Assembly (NCBI RefSeq): GCF_000472925.1
Contig: NZ_KI421479.1
Span: 123,683-187,682 of the forward strand
Direction of reading: 5' to 3'
DNA length: 64,000 nt
DNA from: Bradyrhizobium sp. Ec3.3
Lineage (GTDB): Bacteria > Pseudomonadota > Alphaproteobacteria > Rhizobiales > Xanthobacteraceae
Below are positions 25,608 through 34,630 of the stretch, piece by piece. Numbering within the stretch: the stretch's first letter is position 1; each line of letters begins with the position of its first letter. A program made the translations under genes and the position numbers. The notes under the pieces were generated by a model. That model saw only the letters and a list, made by a program, of their open reading frames with translations. It had not been told where the DNA came from and ran no database searches.

Positions 25608-25928
25608 TCAGCCCCGCCTTCTCGGAGGCGGGGCTTTTTTGCGTTCCGCCGCTTTGAAGAAAGCGGAAAGGAGCTTTCCTTTTGAAGGGATTGCTAAGGG
25701 CCGCCCTCGCGCCCGCAAGGGTGAAGCACGATTCCGTGTTGGCCGGAGCGGTTTCCCCGGTCTTCCGCGCAACAGATCTTCATCCACGCCGGCCGAATAG
25801 TGGCATCTTTCGATCGAGTTGACATAGGTGCGATCGATTTTCGCGCGGTGCGCCAACTCTTCCTGCGACAAGCCTCGTGCCTGCCGAAGCTTCCGTACAT
25901 TCAGCGCCAAAACCTCCCGGATCTTCAT
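25608..25928 (-). CDS. Xre-family HTH regulator with divergent or truncated C-terminus
   Basis: A 106-residue protein starting MKIREVLALNVRKLRQARGL. Residues 1-50 form a classical Cro/C1 helix-turn-helix (LSQEELAHRAKIDRTYVNSI). After IERCHYSAGV the expected sequence (an alpha-helix ending the domain) is replaced by an arginine/proline-rich tail that reads through the DUF736 terminator. The normal C-terminus was therefore probably lost by frameshift. It may still bind DNA. No ribosome site precedes the ATG; translation may be weak. Such regulators sit beside DUF736 in many elements. Confidence 0.65.
   Translation of the reverse strand: MKIREVLALNVRKLRQARGLSQEELAHRAKIDRTYVNSIERCHYSAGVDEDLLRGRPGKPLRPTRNRASPLRARGRPLAIPSKGKLLSAFFKAAERKKAPPPRRRG
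25610..25640 (+). terminator. Rho-independent terminator after DUF736
   Basis: AGCCCCGCC (25610-25618) pairs with GGCGGGGCT (25627-25635) and is followed by TTTTTT. A strong intrinsic terminator 15 bases past the DUF736 stop. It overlaps the 3' end of the leftward Xre gene. Confidence 0.88.
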
Positions 25929-26133
25929 AACCGGGAGGGCAGCGCCTTGATGAGTATTTCTGCACGGAGTATTCCTACAATCGCGGAGATGGAGCGTCTC
26001 GACTGCGCTATCCGAAGAATAATTCATCTCTGGTATGCACAAAACCTGTAGACCGGTGGGCGTGTCGGTACGAAAATGAAGGCAGTTTGGATTTGCTCGA
26101 TCGAAGCTTCTAGGACCATAGGAGTTTCATACT

Positions 26134-26415
26134 GTGCCGCCGCGTGATCCGAAAGTTGCAGATTTGGCGCCCAGCGAGCCCACTCTAACATCGTATGACG
26201 AGCAACATGCTGTCACGTATATGCGTCTCCTCGACGCCGAAGCTGACAACGCCGACTGGCGCGAAGTTGCGCGGATCGTCCTTCACCTTGACCCTGCTCT
26301 CCAGCCGGATCGCGCTCGCCGCAGTTTCGAAAGTCACCTGGCTCGCGCGAAGTGGGCTGCGCGCCACGGCTATCGTCATTTGCTGCAGAGGGGTTGGCCA
26401 AAGGATGAAAAATGA
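26134..26415 (+). CDS. DUF2285-related small protein
   Basis: A 93-residue acidic-to-basic protein with GTG start after AGGAG. The segment YMRLLDAEADNADWREVARI is followed by RARRSFESHLARAKWAARHGY, matching the short DUF2285-type proteins that precede the larger DUF2285 regulator in rhizobial elements. The helical layout suggests DNA binding, but no function is established. Confidence 0.7.
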   Translation: MPPRDPKVADLAPSEPTLTSYDEQHAVTYMRLLDAEADNADWREVARIVLHLDPALQPDRARRSFESHLARAKWAARHGYRHLLQRGWPKDEK

Positions 26416-26550
26416 ATGCCGTTTGAAGCAAACATGACTTCTTGGTGACGCTCAATAGTGAGGGGCAATCGGGCTATTCGGGTGACCTATCGACGCAACC
26501 TGAAATTGTCACATTTGTCGTGCTGCAATTCTTCGTATTGCCAGTGAGGA

Positions 26551-27334
26551 ATGAGTACGATGTCAGTCTTTGATTGGAAATCACAGTCTGCCTATGACAA
26601 GGTCTACGAGGCCGAGACCACAGATGTCGCATGGGAGTGGCTTCGCCGAAATGGCGAATACCAAAGAGCCTATAAAGGCCTGACCAACGCCCAACGATCG
26701 AGCGGGATGACTGACGATTTCAGACAGCAATGGGGGCTGTCTTTTCGCAGCTGATCCTCAGAAGGCGTTCGATCAGCAGACAATCTTCTGGTCACCCGAG
26801 GCTCTATCCACCGTGCTGGCTGTCCGCACGGTAGTCGCGCCTTCGGATTCCAGACGGTACGATCTCGACCTGACGATGCTGCGAAGTGGTGAGCTTCGTC
26901 ATGCGGCGGACGGATGGCATGCCATCCTGCCGCTGGGAGGGACGAACCACCGCCTGTGGCTACAAGAACTGCCGGCCAGCGGTTCATCAATTGCTGTCGA
27001 GCTGCAATTCGATTCCGATTTCGGTACTCGATCGCAGGCAGCATTTCGGTTCTGGTCGGCGCTCGAACGGCGGCCGCTCGGGCCATCTCTTCTTCCACTT
27101 TCCGTCCAGCGACGTCAGCGCACTATCCTCGCCATGCGCGCCCTGGACGGGTGGTTGGCGGGAAATAGCTATCGCGATATCGCAACCGGCTTGTTCGGGC
27201 GACAGCGCCTTCCCGAGCGAGGCTGGAAGACACATGATTTGCGTAACCGCACGATACGCCTCGTTCAAACGGCGATGTCGATGATGCGCGGCGGCTATCG
27301 CGCGCTGCTGCGTCGAGCAAAGCGAAACCGGTAA
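26551..27334 (+). pseudogene. DUF6499/DUF2285 regulator broken by one-base insertion
   Basis: The first frame (26551-26754) encodes the DUF6499 domain (AWEWLRRNGEYQRAYKGL) and ends WGLSFRS-stop. The next frame, starting one base on, reads AADPQKAFDQQTIFWSPEAL and continues through the DUF2285 domain (RALDGWLAGNSYRDIATGLF, SMMRGGYRALLRR) to 27334. Homologues carry both domains in one chain, so an extra base at about 26743-26746 splits the gene. Two shorter products could be made, but the second half has only an internal GTG (26813). Confidence 0.75.
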
Positions 27335-27484
27335 CTCATTCCTCGAATTGTCCTATCCGCGACCGGGTATCGAAAATCGCCACCCCTATCTTCGGCATCC
27401 CTCTACGCAGATCCACTCCGCGATCATGACCGTCGACACGCGCTGCAAGTCGGGAGCGCGCCAGATGATCATGGAGCCTTTCAA

Positions 27485-27763
27485 ATGTCCGATGCGAATG
27501 CCGGCTTACCGCCGCGATACCTACGCACGCCCGAGGCCGCGCGCTTCGTTGGCCTGTCCGGTCGCACGCTCGAAAAGCATCGCACCTATGGCACAGGCCC
27601 AACCTATCGTAAGCTCGGTGGTCGCGTCGTTTATGCACTCGATGACCTGAAGGACTGGGTTGATCGCGGCGCCAAGACGTCGACCAGCGATCCCGGTGCA
27701 GGTGGTGTGTTGCCCCCCAAGCGGCACACGCCCATTCCCTATGCGGGAAAAGAGCGGCGCTGA
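27485..27763 (+). CDS. AlpA-like helix-turn-helix regulator
   Basis: A 92-residue protein. Residues about 10-60 form the AlpA/MerR-like HTH_17 domain (YLRTPEAARFVGLSGRTLEK, then GPTYRKLGGRVVYALDDLKD). The C-terminal tail is proline-rich. The ATG follows GGAG. Members of this family activate excision or replication genes. It lies two bases upstream of the repA remnant, so it was part of the replication operon. Confidence 0.82.
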   Translation: MSDANAGLPPRYLRTPEAARFVGLSGRTLEKHRTYGTGPTYRKLGGRVVYALDDLKDWVDRGAKTSTSDPGAGGVLPPKRHTPIPYAGKERR

Positions 27764-27765
27764 CC

Positions 27766-28632
27766 ATGTCCGACAGCAAAACCTCTACGCACCGCCGTCG
27801 CTCCGGGCGCGATCAGCTCGATCCATCTCGTGCTCTTCCCGGCGATCTTGCACCACGCGATGCTCAAGACTTGACGGCTTATCCTTTCTTTTTGCTGGCG
27901 AAATCCAAACGGATCGTGCCGATCGACTTCCAAGCGGGAAGAGTCTCGATTCGTGTCGAAACCGTGCCGCAACACGGCATGGCGACGATTTGGGATGCGG
28001 ACCCCCTGATCCGGGCCGCTTCGCCGTTCGTGGAAGACCGTGACTTCGGCCCTCGGCTCATGGCCGCTACACCGTACGAGATCCTAACTTTCGTCGTCCG
28101 TGGCACCAACATGCGCGATTGCGACCGCCTCAAGGCTGCGCTCGACCGGCTGCAGTCGGCCACGGTGGTGATGACGTCAATCCGCCAGCCGACGGTGCTA
28201 TCGGGGACCAAGATTCTCGCGCCATCGGGGACCGGATCCTCGGGCTATCAGGGACCAAAATTCTGGCCAACATCTTGCTGCGCAAGGACTTCCCGCTCTC
28301 TTAACTTTCCTAGCTTAGAGTCCTTCGGATTCCTTCTGACGGACGCGAACGCCCTGTGCGTTGGTCCCCAAGGTCTCGCGAACTGGTGCCTGGCGTTGCG
28401 AAACCGCTCCTCGACTGGCGAGCTCGAGCTACTCGCCTGGAGCCGGATCACGTGCCGATCCGCCTCTCGCCAGTGCCGACTTCCACGCACAGTCAGACGG
28501 TTAGCAGGAGAGAAGACACCGGGTTTTCCGTTGGCCCAGCGGACGCTAGTGCGGTTCACCCAGGAATCGAATGGATCTGCAATTGGCCGCCCCGATCGCA
28601 TTCCTTCTCGGCGATACGGAGCTGCAACATGA
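27766..28632 (+). pseudogene. repA: RepA-type replication initiator with central deletion
   Basis: Residues 1-143 are typical RepA N-terminus (AYPFFLLAKSKRIVPIDFQA, then LKAALDRLQSATVVMTSIRQ). At codon 144 the sequence jumps to LSGTKILAPSGTGSSGYQGP, normally found near the C-terminus. About 150 residues, including most of the winged-helix initiator core, are therefore absent, and the remaining ~120 codons have no family likeness. The parA gene expected next is not seen; the frame overlaps DUF2840 by four bases. Autonomous replication from this locus is unlikely. Confidence 0.72.
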
Positions 28633-29084
28633 ACGATTTCACGACTGTCGAGCTCATGTGGGTCGAAAAGCGGATCGAGAACCGGATCCGGTTCGGCCAT
28701 CCGGTACGCGAACAGATCATTGACCGTCATCGCCGCGTCCTCTGGTTTGCGCCCGGCAGCATGTTCGCGTTCGTTCGTTGTACCTCCAATGACTTCGGCG
28801 CGGTATTGTCGCGCGTCGATATCTTGCGCGCGGCAGAGCCCGGTCGGCGCTACTCGACCGTCCCTTGCATCTGTCCCGGTGGTGAGAGCCTGCTGCGATT
28901 ATCTGGCTGGCCGAAAGTCGAGCGCGTCCTGCAACTCATTGACGTGGTTGAGGCGCTCGGCATCGATCCCGCCGAGGCCGCACCCGACTATTGGCATCAC
29001 GTGCACAACCGTCTGTCGGTCAACGAAACACCAAGAGCCTACACGCGGGCCCGCCACCAGGCGTGGCTGCATCGGCGGAGGTAA
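28629..29084 (+). CDS. DUF2840 family protein
   Basis: A 151-residue protein with the DUF2840 pattern: TTVELMWVEKRIENRIRFG near the N-terminus and PGRRYSTVPCICPGGESLLR in the middle. It is always found just before traF in trb-type elements, so a transfer role is likely but unproven. ATG 28629 overlaps the stop of the repA remnant. Confidence 0.83.
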   Translation: MNDFTTVELMWVEKRIENRIRFGHPVREQIIDRHRRVLWFAPGSMFAFVRCTSNDFGAVLSRVDILRAAEPGRRYSTVPCICPGGESLLRLSGWPKVERVLQLIDVVEALGIDPAEAAPDYWHHVHNRLSVNETPRAYTRARHQAWLHRRR

Positions 29085-29088
29085 CGTC

Positions 29089-29595
29089 ATGACCAATCGG
29101 ATGTGCACCGCTCTGACTCTGGGAACTCTAACGCTTGTGCTCGCTACGATCGACGAAGCCCCTCCATCCTACATCTGGAACGTCTCAGAGAGCGTTCCGC
29201 TCGGTCTGTATCATTTGCAACCGCTCGAGCAACTGACCGTTACCGAGCTCGTGGCAGTTCAACCGCCGGAGCCGCTTGCGAGCTTTCTCGACTTGAACGG
29301 TTACCTGCCGATCGGCGTGCCCATGCTCAAGCGAATCCTCGCATTGCCCGGGCAAACCGTTTGTAGGAGCGGACTCACGATCACGGTCGATCGCATTGAG
29401 ATAGGGCGGGCCCGCGAGCGCGATAGCCGCGGCCGGCCATTGCCAAGCTGGCAGGGATGCCGCGTGATCGACGCCGGCGAAATCTTCGTCATGAATTGGC
29501 AGTCGGCGGACTCTCTCGATGGTCGCTACTTCGGGCCCATTCCGGCATCCGCTGTGATCGGACAAGCGCTTCCTGTGTGGACCAGGGGGGAGTGA
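29089..29595 (+). CDS. traF: TraF-type S26 signal peptidase
   Basis: A 168-residue membrane-anchored serine peptidase. An N-terminal hydrophobic helix (about 8-22) precedes the catalytic Ser in SESVPLGLY (the SxPxGxY box) and the general-base Lys in LKRILALPG. In RP4 TraF trims and cyclises the TrbC pilin, and trbC lies downstream in this element. It lies 4 bases after DUF2840. Confidence 0.88.
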   Translation: MTNRMCTALTLGTLTLVLATIDEAPPSYIWNVSESVPLGLYHLQPLEQLTVTELVAVQPPEPLASFLDLNGYLPIGVPMLKRILALPGQTVCRSGLTITVDRIEIGRARERDSRGRPLPSWQGCRVIDAGEIFVMNWQSADSLDGRYFGPIPASAVIGQALPVWTRGE

Positions 29596-29597
29596 GC

Positions 29598-30491
29598 ATG
29601 TTCACGACATTTCATCCGCTCTATCCGCGCGTGCTCTCGCTGCGCCATTCCTCCATCCCGGCTAATTCTTTGGAGCCCATTGCGCAGAGCCGCTCTTCGG
29701 AGCAATGGCGATGCCGTTGCGTCCGTGCGCGCTGTTGGGCAGCCACAATCGCAGCCAAACGACTTCAAGTGCGTACGCTTCTCGTTGGCCTTATCGCAGC
29801 GCTGCTGACGGTCGAATTGCCATCACGGGCGACAGCCGAGAGCCTACCGGCCTCGCCTTCGTCTAAAATCGTGCCGACAGTCCCATACGCGCCATTTGTG
29901 AGCGAGGCATGCCGCCGATTTACCATTCCGGAGCATTGGATCCGGACGGTGTTGAAGACCGAAAGCGGCGCCAACGCGCATGCGGTATCTCTTCGGGGGC
30001 CACTTGGCTTGATGCAGATCATGCCTGTGACCTGGATCGAACTGAGCGTCCGCTATGAGCTGGGAATCGATCCCTTTGATCCCCACGACAATATTTTGGC
30101 ATGGACCGCTTTTCTGCGCGAGATGCTCGACCGCTTCGGAACGGAGGGGTTTCTTGCGGTATATAACGCAGGCCCCGGTCGATACGAGAAGCTCTTGGCA
30201 ACGAGCCGTCGGCTGCCCAAGGAGACGTTAGCCTATGTTCGAGCGATTGAATCGGAGATTGGAATAAAGCGCCGTCAGTTTGTAGCGCGGTTCGACGCAC
30301 GCGCTGCTTCCCCGTTGGAAGATGCGGTCGCAGCTGGGCCCTCAACGACCTCATCCGCTGGTAAGCGCTCGACAGCGGTTGCTCACCAACTTGGTCGCTT
30401 CAGCGATCTACCCAAGTTGGATGCGTCTGCGCTGATACCTCGTGCGACGGGGCTGTTCGTGCAGCCTTCAGCCGCAAGACTGTCACGATGA
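29598..30491 (+). CDS. Lytic transglycosylase (SLT domain), VirB1-like
   Basis: A 297-residue exported protein. The ATG follows GGGGGGAG, two bases after traF. A long N-terminal segment and hydrophobic helix at about 58-75 lead to the SLT domain. KTESGANAHAVS holds the catalytic Glu, followed by GPLGLMQIMPVTW and AVYNAGPGRYEK. It cuts peptidoglycan locally to let the transfer channel pass. The last ~70 residues are low-complexity. Confidence 0.87.
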   Translation: MFTTFHPLYPRVLSLRHSSIPANSLEPIAQSRSSEQWRCRCVRARCWAATIAAKRLQVRTLLVGLIAALLTVELPSRATAESLPASPSSKIVPTVPYAPFVSEACRRFTIPEHWIRTVLKTESGANAHAVSLRGPLGLMQIMPVTWIELSVRYELGIDPFDPHDNILAWTAFLREMLDRFGTEGFLAVYNAGPGRYEKLLATSRRLPKETLAYVRAIESEIGIKRRQFVARFDARAASPLEDAVAAGPSTTSSAGKRSTAVAHQLGRFSDLPKLDASALIPRATGLFVQPSAARLSR

Positions 30492-30563
30492 CCGCGATCG
30501 CATTCCGCCGAATGGCATCGAACATTGTCGTAAGTCCGGAAGCGGGAAGGATCGAGCGGGAGA

Positions 30564-30627
30564 TAGCCGCCTAGCCGCCTAGCCGACCGGGGATGGCAAG
30601 GGAAAAGGCCGGCCGTCGGTCCGGCCT
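30564..30627. promoter_or_regulatory. Candidate oriT region: three 8-base iterons and a hairpin before the relaxase gene
   Basis: TAGCCGCC-TAGCCGCC-TAGCCGAC (30564-30587) is a triple tandem repeat. It is followed by AGGCCGG-N8-CCGGCCT (30606-30627), a perfect 7-bp palindrome. Both lie in the only sizeable gap (30492-30754) just upstream of the relaxase, where oriT is often found. No sequence resembling the RP4 nic site was seen, so this is a candidate only. Confidence 0.4.
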
Positions 30628-30754
30628 ATGTGGTTGGTTGGGTGGGCGATTTTTGTCATGCGGGCGATGGTCCGTGCCGTCGCTTTTCGCGATTTCTCTT
30701 GCGCAACCAATCCATCCCGCGCCATACGCCTGTGTCAGGCCGAGGTTTTCAGCC

Positions 30755-32509
30755 GTGACGTCACGTGACGACGACCTGCGGATCCGCCCCGGGCGCATCC
30801 ACCACGGCAACCGTGGGGCCAAGCGCCCGAAGAGCTTTGTCGGGGAGGTGATGCGGTCAGCAAAGAGGGCGGGTCATGTCGGGGACAGTTTCCGGTCAAG
30901 CCAGGCTCACAGTCGTTCCCGCTTCGGGCGCGGCCGTCGCGCGGCAGTCTCGATCCGCCTGCGCTCGAATGCCCGGCGGGTCGTCACAAAAGCACGCGTC
31001 GTGCGTCACAAGGGCTCGCGCTTTCGATCGGCGCCCCTGCCCAAGCACCTGGCCTATCTCAAGCGCGATGGCGTAACGCGCGACGGCGAAGACGCGCGCA
31101 TGTTTGACGAGTCCTCTGATGCGACGGACGAACGCGCCTTCGCCGCGCGTTGCGAAGAAGATCGTCATCACTTCCGGTTCATCGTCTCGCCCGAGGATGG
31201 CGCCGCGCTGGGGGAGGACCTCAAGACATTCACGCGCGAGCTGATGCGTGACGTCGAGATAGATCTCGAGACCAGGCTCGACTGGATCGCAGTCGATCAT
31301 TGGAACACGGACAACCCGCATGTCCACATCCTCATCCGCGGGCGTGCTGACAACGGTCAGGACCTCGTGATCAGCCGCGAGTATATCAGCCGGGGCTTGC
31401 GCGATCGGGCGGCCGACCGAGTTACGCTTGAGCTGGGGCCGCGAAGCCAGCACGAGATTCGCGCAAGCCTTGAGCGGGAGGTCGATGCGGAGCGCTGGAC
31501 CAGTCTCGACCGTGCGCTGCGGGATATCTCCGACGCAAATGGGGGAGTGGCAGATCTCAGGCCGAGCCTCGATATCGAGGATCCAGAACTGCGCAGCCTG
31601 CTGCTCGGCAGGGCCGCCAAGCTGGAGCGACTTGGCCTGGCAGAGCCGGCAGGCCCCGCCTGTTGGACCCTGAAGCCTGGCCTTGACCAGGCGCTTCGCC
31701 AGATCGGAACGCGCGGCGACATCATCAAGACGATGCACCAGGCCCTCAGTGGGGCCGGTCGCGAGCCGGATGTCAGCACCTTTGCCCTGCATGGCGAAGA
31801 ACCGGCCGATCCCGTTCTGGGGCGCCTCGTTCAACGTGGTCTCGACGATGAGCTCAAAGGGTCCGCTTACGCGATCATCGCCGGCGTCGATGGTCGCACG
31901 CACCACCTGCGCTTTGCAGACATTGAGATGACCGGTGATGCGCCGGCCGGCGCCATCGTCGAGGCACGCGCCTACGATGACACGAACGGGCGCCGGCGCG
32001 TGTCGCTGGCCGTCCGATCGGACCTGTCCATTGAGAAACAGGTAGTGGCAAAAGGCAGTACATGGCTCGACCGCCAGCTCCTCGCCAAGGACCCGCCGCT
32101 CAGCCGTGGCGGTTTTGGTGCCGAGGTCCGGGATGCAATGGAAGCGCGCGTCGATCACCTCGTTGAGGAGGGCTTGGCTCGGCGACACGGACAGCGCGTG
32201 GTGTTCGCGCGCGACTTGCTTGCAACGTTGCGACGTCGAGAGCTCGAGAACGCCACTAGCAAGGTTTCGGCTGAAACGGGGCTTGACCACCGTTTGGCCG
32301 CCGAGGGCGATCCTATCTCCGGCATCTACAAGCAACGAGTGACCCTTGCCTCGGGCCGCTTTGCCATGATCGATGATGGTCTAGGTTTCCAGCTCGTACC
32401 ATGGCGGCCAGCCTTGGATCAGCATCTTGGAAAGCAAGTGACAGGCGTCATGATGCCGGGCGGCCGGATCGATTGGGATTTTGGTCGTAAGCGTGGACTG
32501 GGCCTCTAG
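30755..32509 (+). CDS. VirD2/TraI-type relaxase (DUF3363 domain)
   Basis: A 584-residue mobilisation relaxase. The nicking Tyr is probably in HLAYLKRDG (about residue 101). The three-histidine metal site is in DHWNTDNPHVHILIRG (about 181-190). A DUF3363 region covers the C-terminal two thirds. It would nick oriT, stay bound to the 5' end and be delivered by TraG. The start GTG (30755) was chosen because homologues begin SRDDDxRIRPGR; upstream in-frame codons have no ribosome site. Confidence 0.88.
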   Translation: MTSRDDDLRIRPGRIHHGNRGAKRPKSFVGEVMRSAKRAGHVGDSFRSSQAHSRSRFGRGRRAAVSIRLRSNARRVVTKARVVRHKGSRFRSAPLPKHLAYLKRDGVTRDGEDARMFDESSDATDERAFAARCEEDRHHFRFIVSPEDGAALGEDLKTFTRELMRDVEIDLETRLDWIAVDHWNTDNPHVHILIRGRADNGQDLVISREYISRGLRDRAADRVTLELGPRSQHEIRASLEREVDAERWTSLDRALRDISDANGGVADLRPSLDIEDPELRSLLLGRAAKLERLGLAEPAGPACWTLKPGLDQALRQIGTRGDIIKTMHQALSGAGREPDVSTFALHGEEPADPVLGRLVQRGLDDELKGSAYAIIAGVDGRTHHLRFADIEMTGDAPAGAIVEARAYDDTNGRRRVSLAVRSDLSIEKQVVAKGSTWLDRQLLAKDPPLSRGGFGAEVRDAMEARVDHLVEEGLARRHGQRVVFARDLLATLRRRELENATSKVSAETGLDHRLAAEGDPISGIYKQRVTLASGRFAMIDDGLGFQLVPWRPALDQHLGKQVTGVMMPGGRIDWDFGRKRGLGL

Positions 32510-32620
32510 CGATATCGACCAGATCCTGATCCATCCGATTTCTGCGCGGGGACCGCACAACGCACCCATGTGGACGTCTTGTCCTTGATGTCGGGCGGGT
32601 AGCCCTGCTGCATCTCCACC

Positions 32621-34621
32621 ATGTCGACAACCAAAGTGCTTTGGGGCCAGATCACGCTTGTCCTTGCCATCGTGCTCATCACCACGTGGGCAGCGACGCA
32701 ATGGGTTGCCTGGAGGTTGGGATTTCAGCCGCGACTCGGCCCACCCTGGTTTGAGCTTGGCATGCCCATCTACCTTCCGCCCGCTTTCTTCTGGTGGTGG
32801 TACGCATACGATGCCTATGCCCCCAAAATCTTCGTCGAGGGGGCCTGTATCGCGGCGTCCGGCGGGGTGATCTCGATCATCGTCGCCTTCGGGATGTCGA
32901 TCTGGCGGGCGCAGGAGGCGCAGACCGCGGCAACCTATGGTTCGGCCCGGTGGGCGCTGCAGAATGAAATCCGGAGCGCGCAGCTCTTGGGCCCGGACGG
33001 TGTTGTGCTCGGTCGCTTTGATCGCAACTACCTTCGGCACGACGGCCCCGAGCACGTGCTCTGCTTTGCGCCGACGAGGTCGGGCAAGGGCGTCGGTCTC
33101 GTTGTACCGACGCTGCTGACATGGCCGGGCAGTTGCATCGTCCACGACATCAAGGGGGAGAACTGGCATCTGACATCCGGTTTCCGCGCCTGCCATGGAA
33201 AGGTCGTGCTGTTCGACCCGACCAACCGCAACTCGGCGGCCTACAATCCCCTCCTGGAGGTTCGTCGCGGCGAATGGGAAGTTCGGGACGTCCAGAACAT
33301 CGCCGACGTGTTGGTTGATCCAGAAGGTGCCTTGGAACGGCGCAACCATTGGGAGAAGACCAGTCATTCCCTGCTGGTCGGCGCGATCCTGCACGTCCTT
33401 TATGCCGAGCAGGACAAGACCCTGGCGGGCGTCGCAAAGTTCCTGTCGGATCCCAAGCGCCCAATCGAGGCGACCTTGCGTGCGATGATGTCGGCGGCTC
33501 ATCTTGGCGATGCCGGCGTTCACCCGGTGATCGCTTCCGCGGCCCGCGAGCTTCTGAACAAGAGCGACAACGAACGCTCCGGCGTGCTGTCGACCGCGAT
33601 GTCGTTTCTCGGGCTCTACCGCGATCCCGTCGTGGCGCAGGTAACACGGCACAGCCACTGGCGGATTCGCGACCTGGTGGAGGCAGACCAAGCGACCACG
33701 CTTTATCTGGTGGTGCCGCCCTCCGATATCAGCCGGACCAAGCCGCTCGTACGGTTGATCCTCAACCAGATCGGCCGTCGCTTGACGGAAGATTTGAATG
33801 CCACGAGACGCCAGCACCGTGTGCTGCTGATGCTCGACGAGTTTCCGGCACTGGGCAGGCTGGATTTCTTCGAGTCGGCGCTGGCGTTCATGGCGGGCTA
33901 TGGGCTCAAGAGTTTTCTGATCGCCCAGTCACTCAATCAGATCGAGAAGGCCTATGGCCCGAACAATTCAATTCTCGACAACTGCCATGTCCGTGTGTCC
34001 TTCGCCAGCAACGACGAGCGTACCGCCCGGCGCGTGTCGGAGGCGTTGGGAACAGCAACCGAATTGCGTGCCATGAAGAACTATGCCGGCCACAGGTTAA
34101 GCCCGTGGCTCGGTCACCTCATGGTGTCGCGACAGGAGACCGCACGTCCGCTTCTGACGCCCGGCGAGGTGATGCAACTACCTCCGGACGATGAGTTGGT
34201 CCTGGTCTCGGGGTGTCCGCCGATTCGTGCAAAGAAGGCGCGCTACTACGAGGACCCACAATTCCGTGAACGAGTGCTTCCGCCGGCGACGTCAAGCAGG
34301 GTGGAGAGCCGCATTTCGCCTGCGGAGGATGACTGGAGCAAGTTGCCCCTGCCGGTCACCCCGCGCAACATGCAGAAGCCAAAGGTTCAGGAGGAGCAAA
34401 GTGGATCCATAGACGATCCCGCCAATGGCGGCATCAGGCGAGAGCCGGAGCTTCCCGAGCATGAAGATGTGGCGCCAGAGCCGACTCCCGCGAAGACCGA
34501 GTTCCAATTCACCGACGACGATTCCGATGATGACATCCAGCGCGCAGGTGAACTGCGTCGCGCGGCGGCCAACGTAGCCCGTCAGGCGGCGATGGATCCC
34601 GATGATGGCCTTGATCTCTAG
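32621..34621 (+). CDS. traG: TraG/VirD4 type IV coupling protein
   Basis: A 666-residue inner-membrane ATPase. Two N-terminal helices (about 10-30 and 75-95) are followed by Walker A in APTRSGKG (about residue 150) and Walker B in LLMLDEFPALG (about 402). It hands the relaxase-DNA complex to the Trb channel. An acidic, repetitive C-terminal tail (about 590-640, rich in Glu/Asp) is extra to the core and is likely a partner-docking segment. Confidence 0.93.
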   Translation: MSTTKVLWGQITLVLAIVLITTWAATQWVAWRLGFQPRLGPPWFELGMPIYLPPAFFWWWYAYDAYAPKIFVEGACIAASGGVISIIVAFGMSIWRAQEAQTAATYGSARWALQNEIRSAQLLGPDGVVLGRFDRNYLRHDGPEHVLCFAPTRSGKGVGLVVPTLLTWPGSCIVHDIKGENWHLTSGFRACHGKVVLFDPTNRNSAAYNPLLEVRRGEWEVRDVQNIADVLVDPEGALERRNHWEKTSHSLLVGAILHVLYAEQDKTLAGVAKFLSDPKRPIEATLRAMMSAAHLGDAGVHPVIASAARELLNKSDNERSGVLSTAMSFLGLYRDPVVAQVTRHSHWRIRDLVEADQATTLYLVVPPSDISRTKPLVRLILNQIGRRLTEDLNATRRQHRVLLMLDEFPALGRLDFFESALAFMAGYGLKSFLIAQSLNQIEKAYGPNNSILDNCHVRVSFASNDERTARRVSEALGTATELRAMKNYAGHRLSPWLGHLMVSRQETARPLLTPGEVMQLPPDDELVLVSGCPPIRAKKARYYEDPQFRERVLPPATSSRVESRISPAEDDWSKLPLPVTPRNMQKPKVQEEQSGSIDDPANGGIRREPELPEHEDVAPEPTPAKTEFQFTDDDSDDDIQRAGELRRAAANVARQAAMDPDDGLDL

Positions 34622-34630
34622 GGTGAGGCG

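Noticed and set aside
28356..28628. Upstream extension of the DUF2840 frame as a parA remnant
   Set aside because: No Walker-type motif or ParA pattern can be read in any frame, so it was not called.
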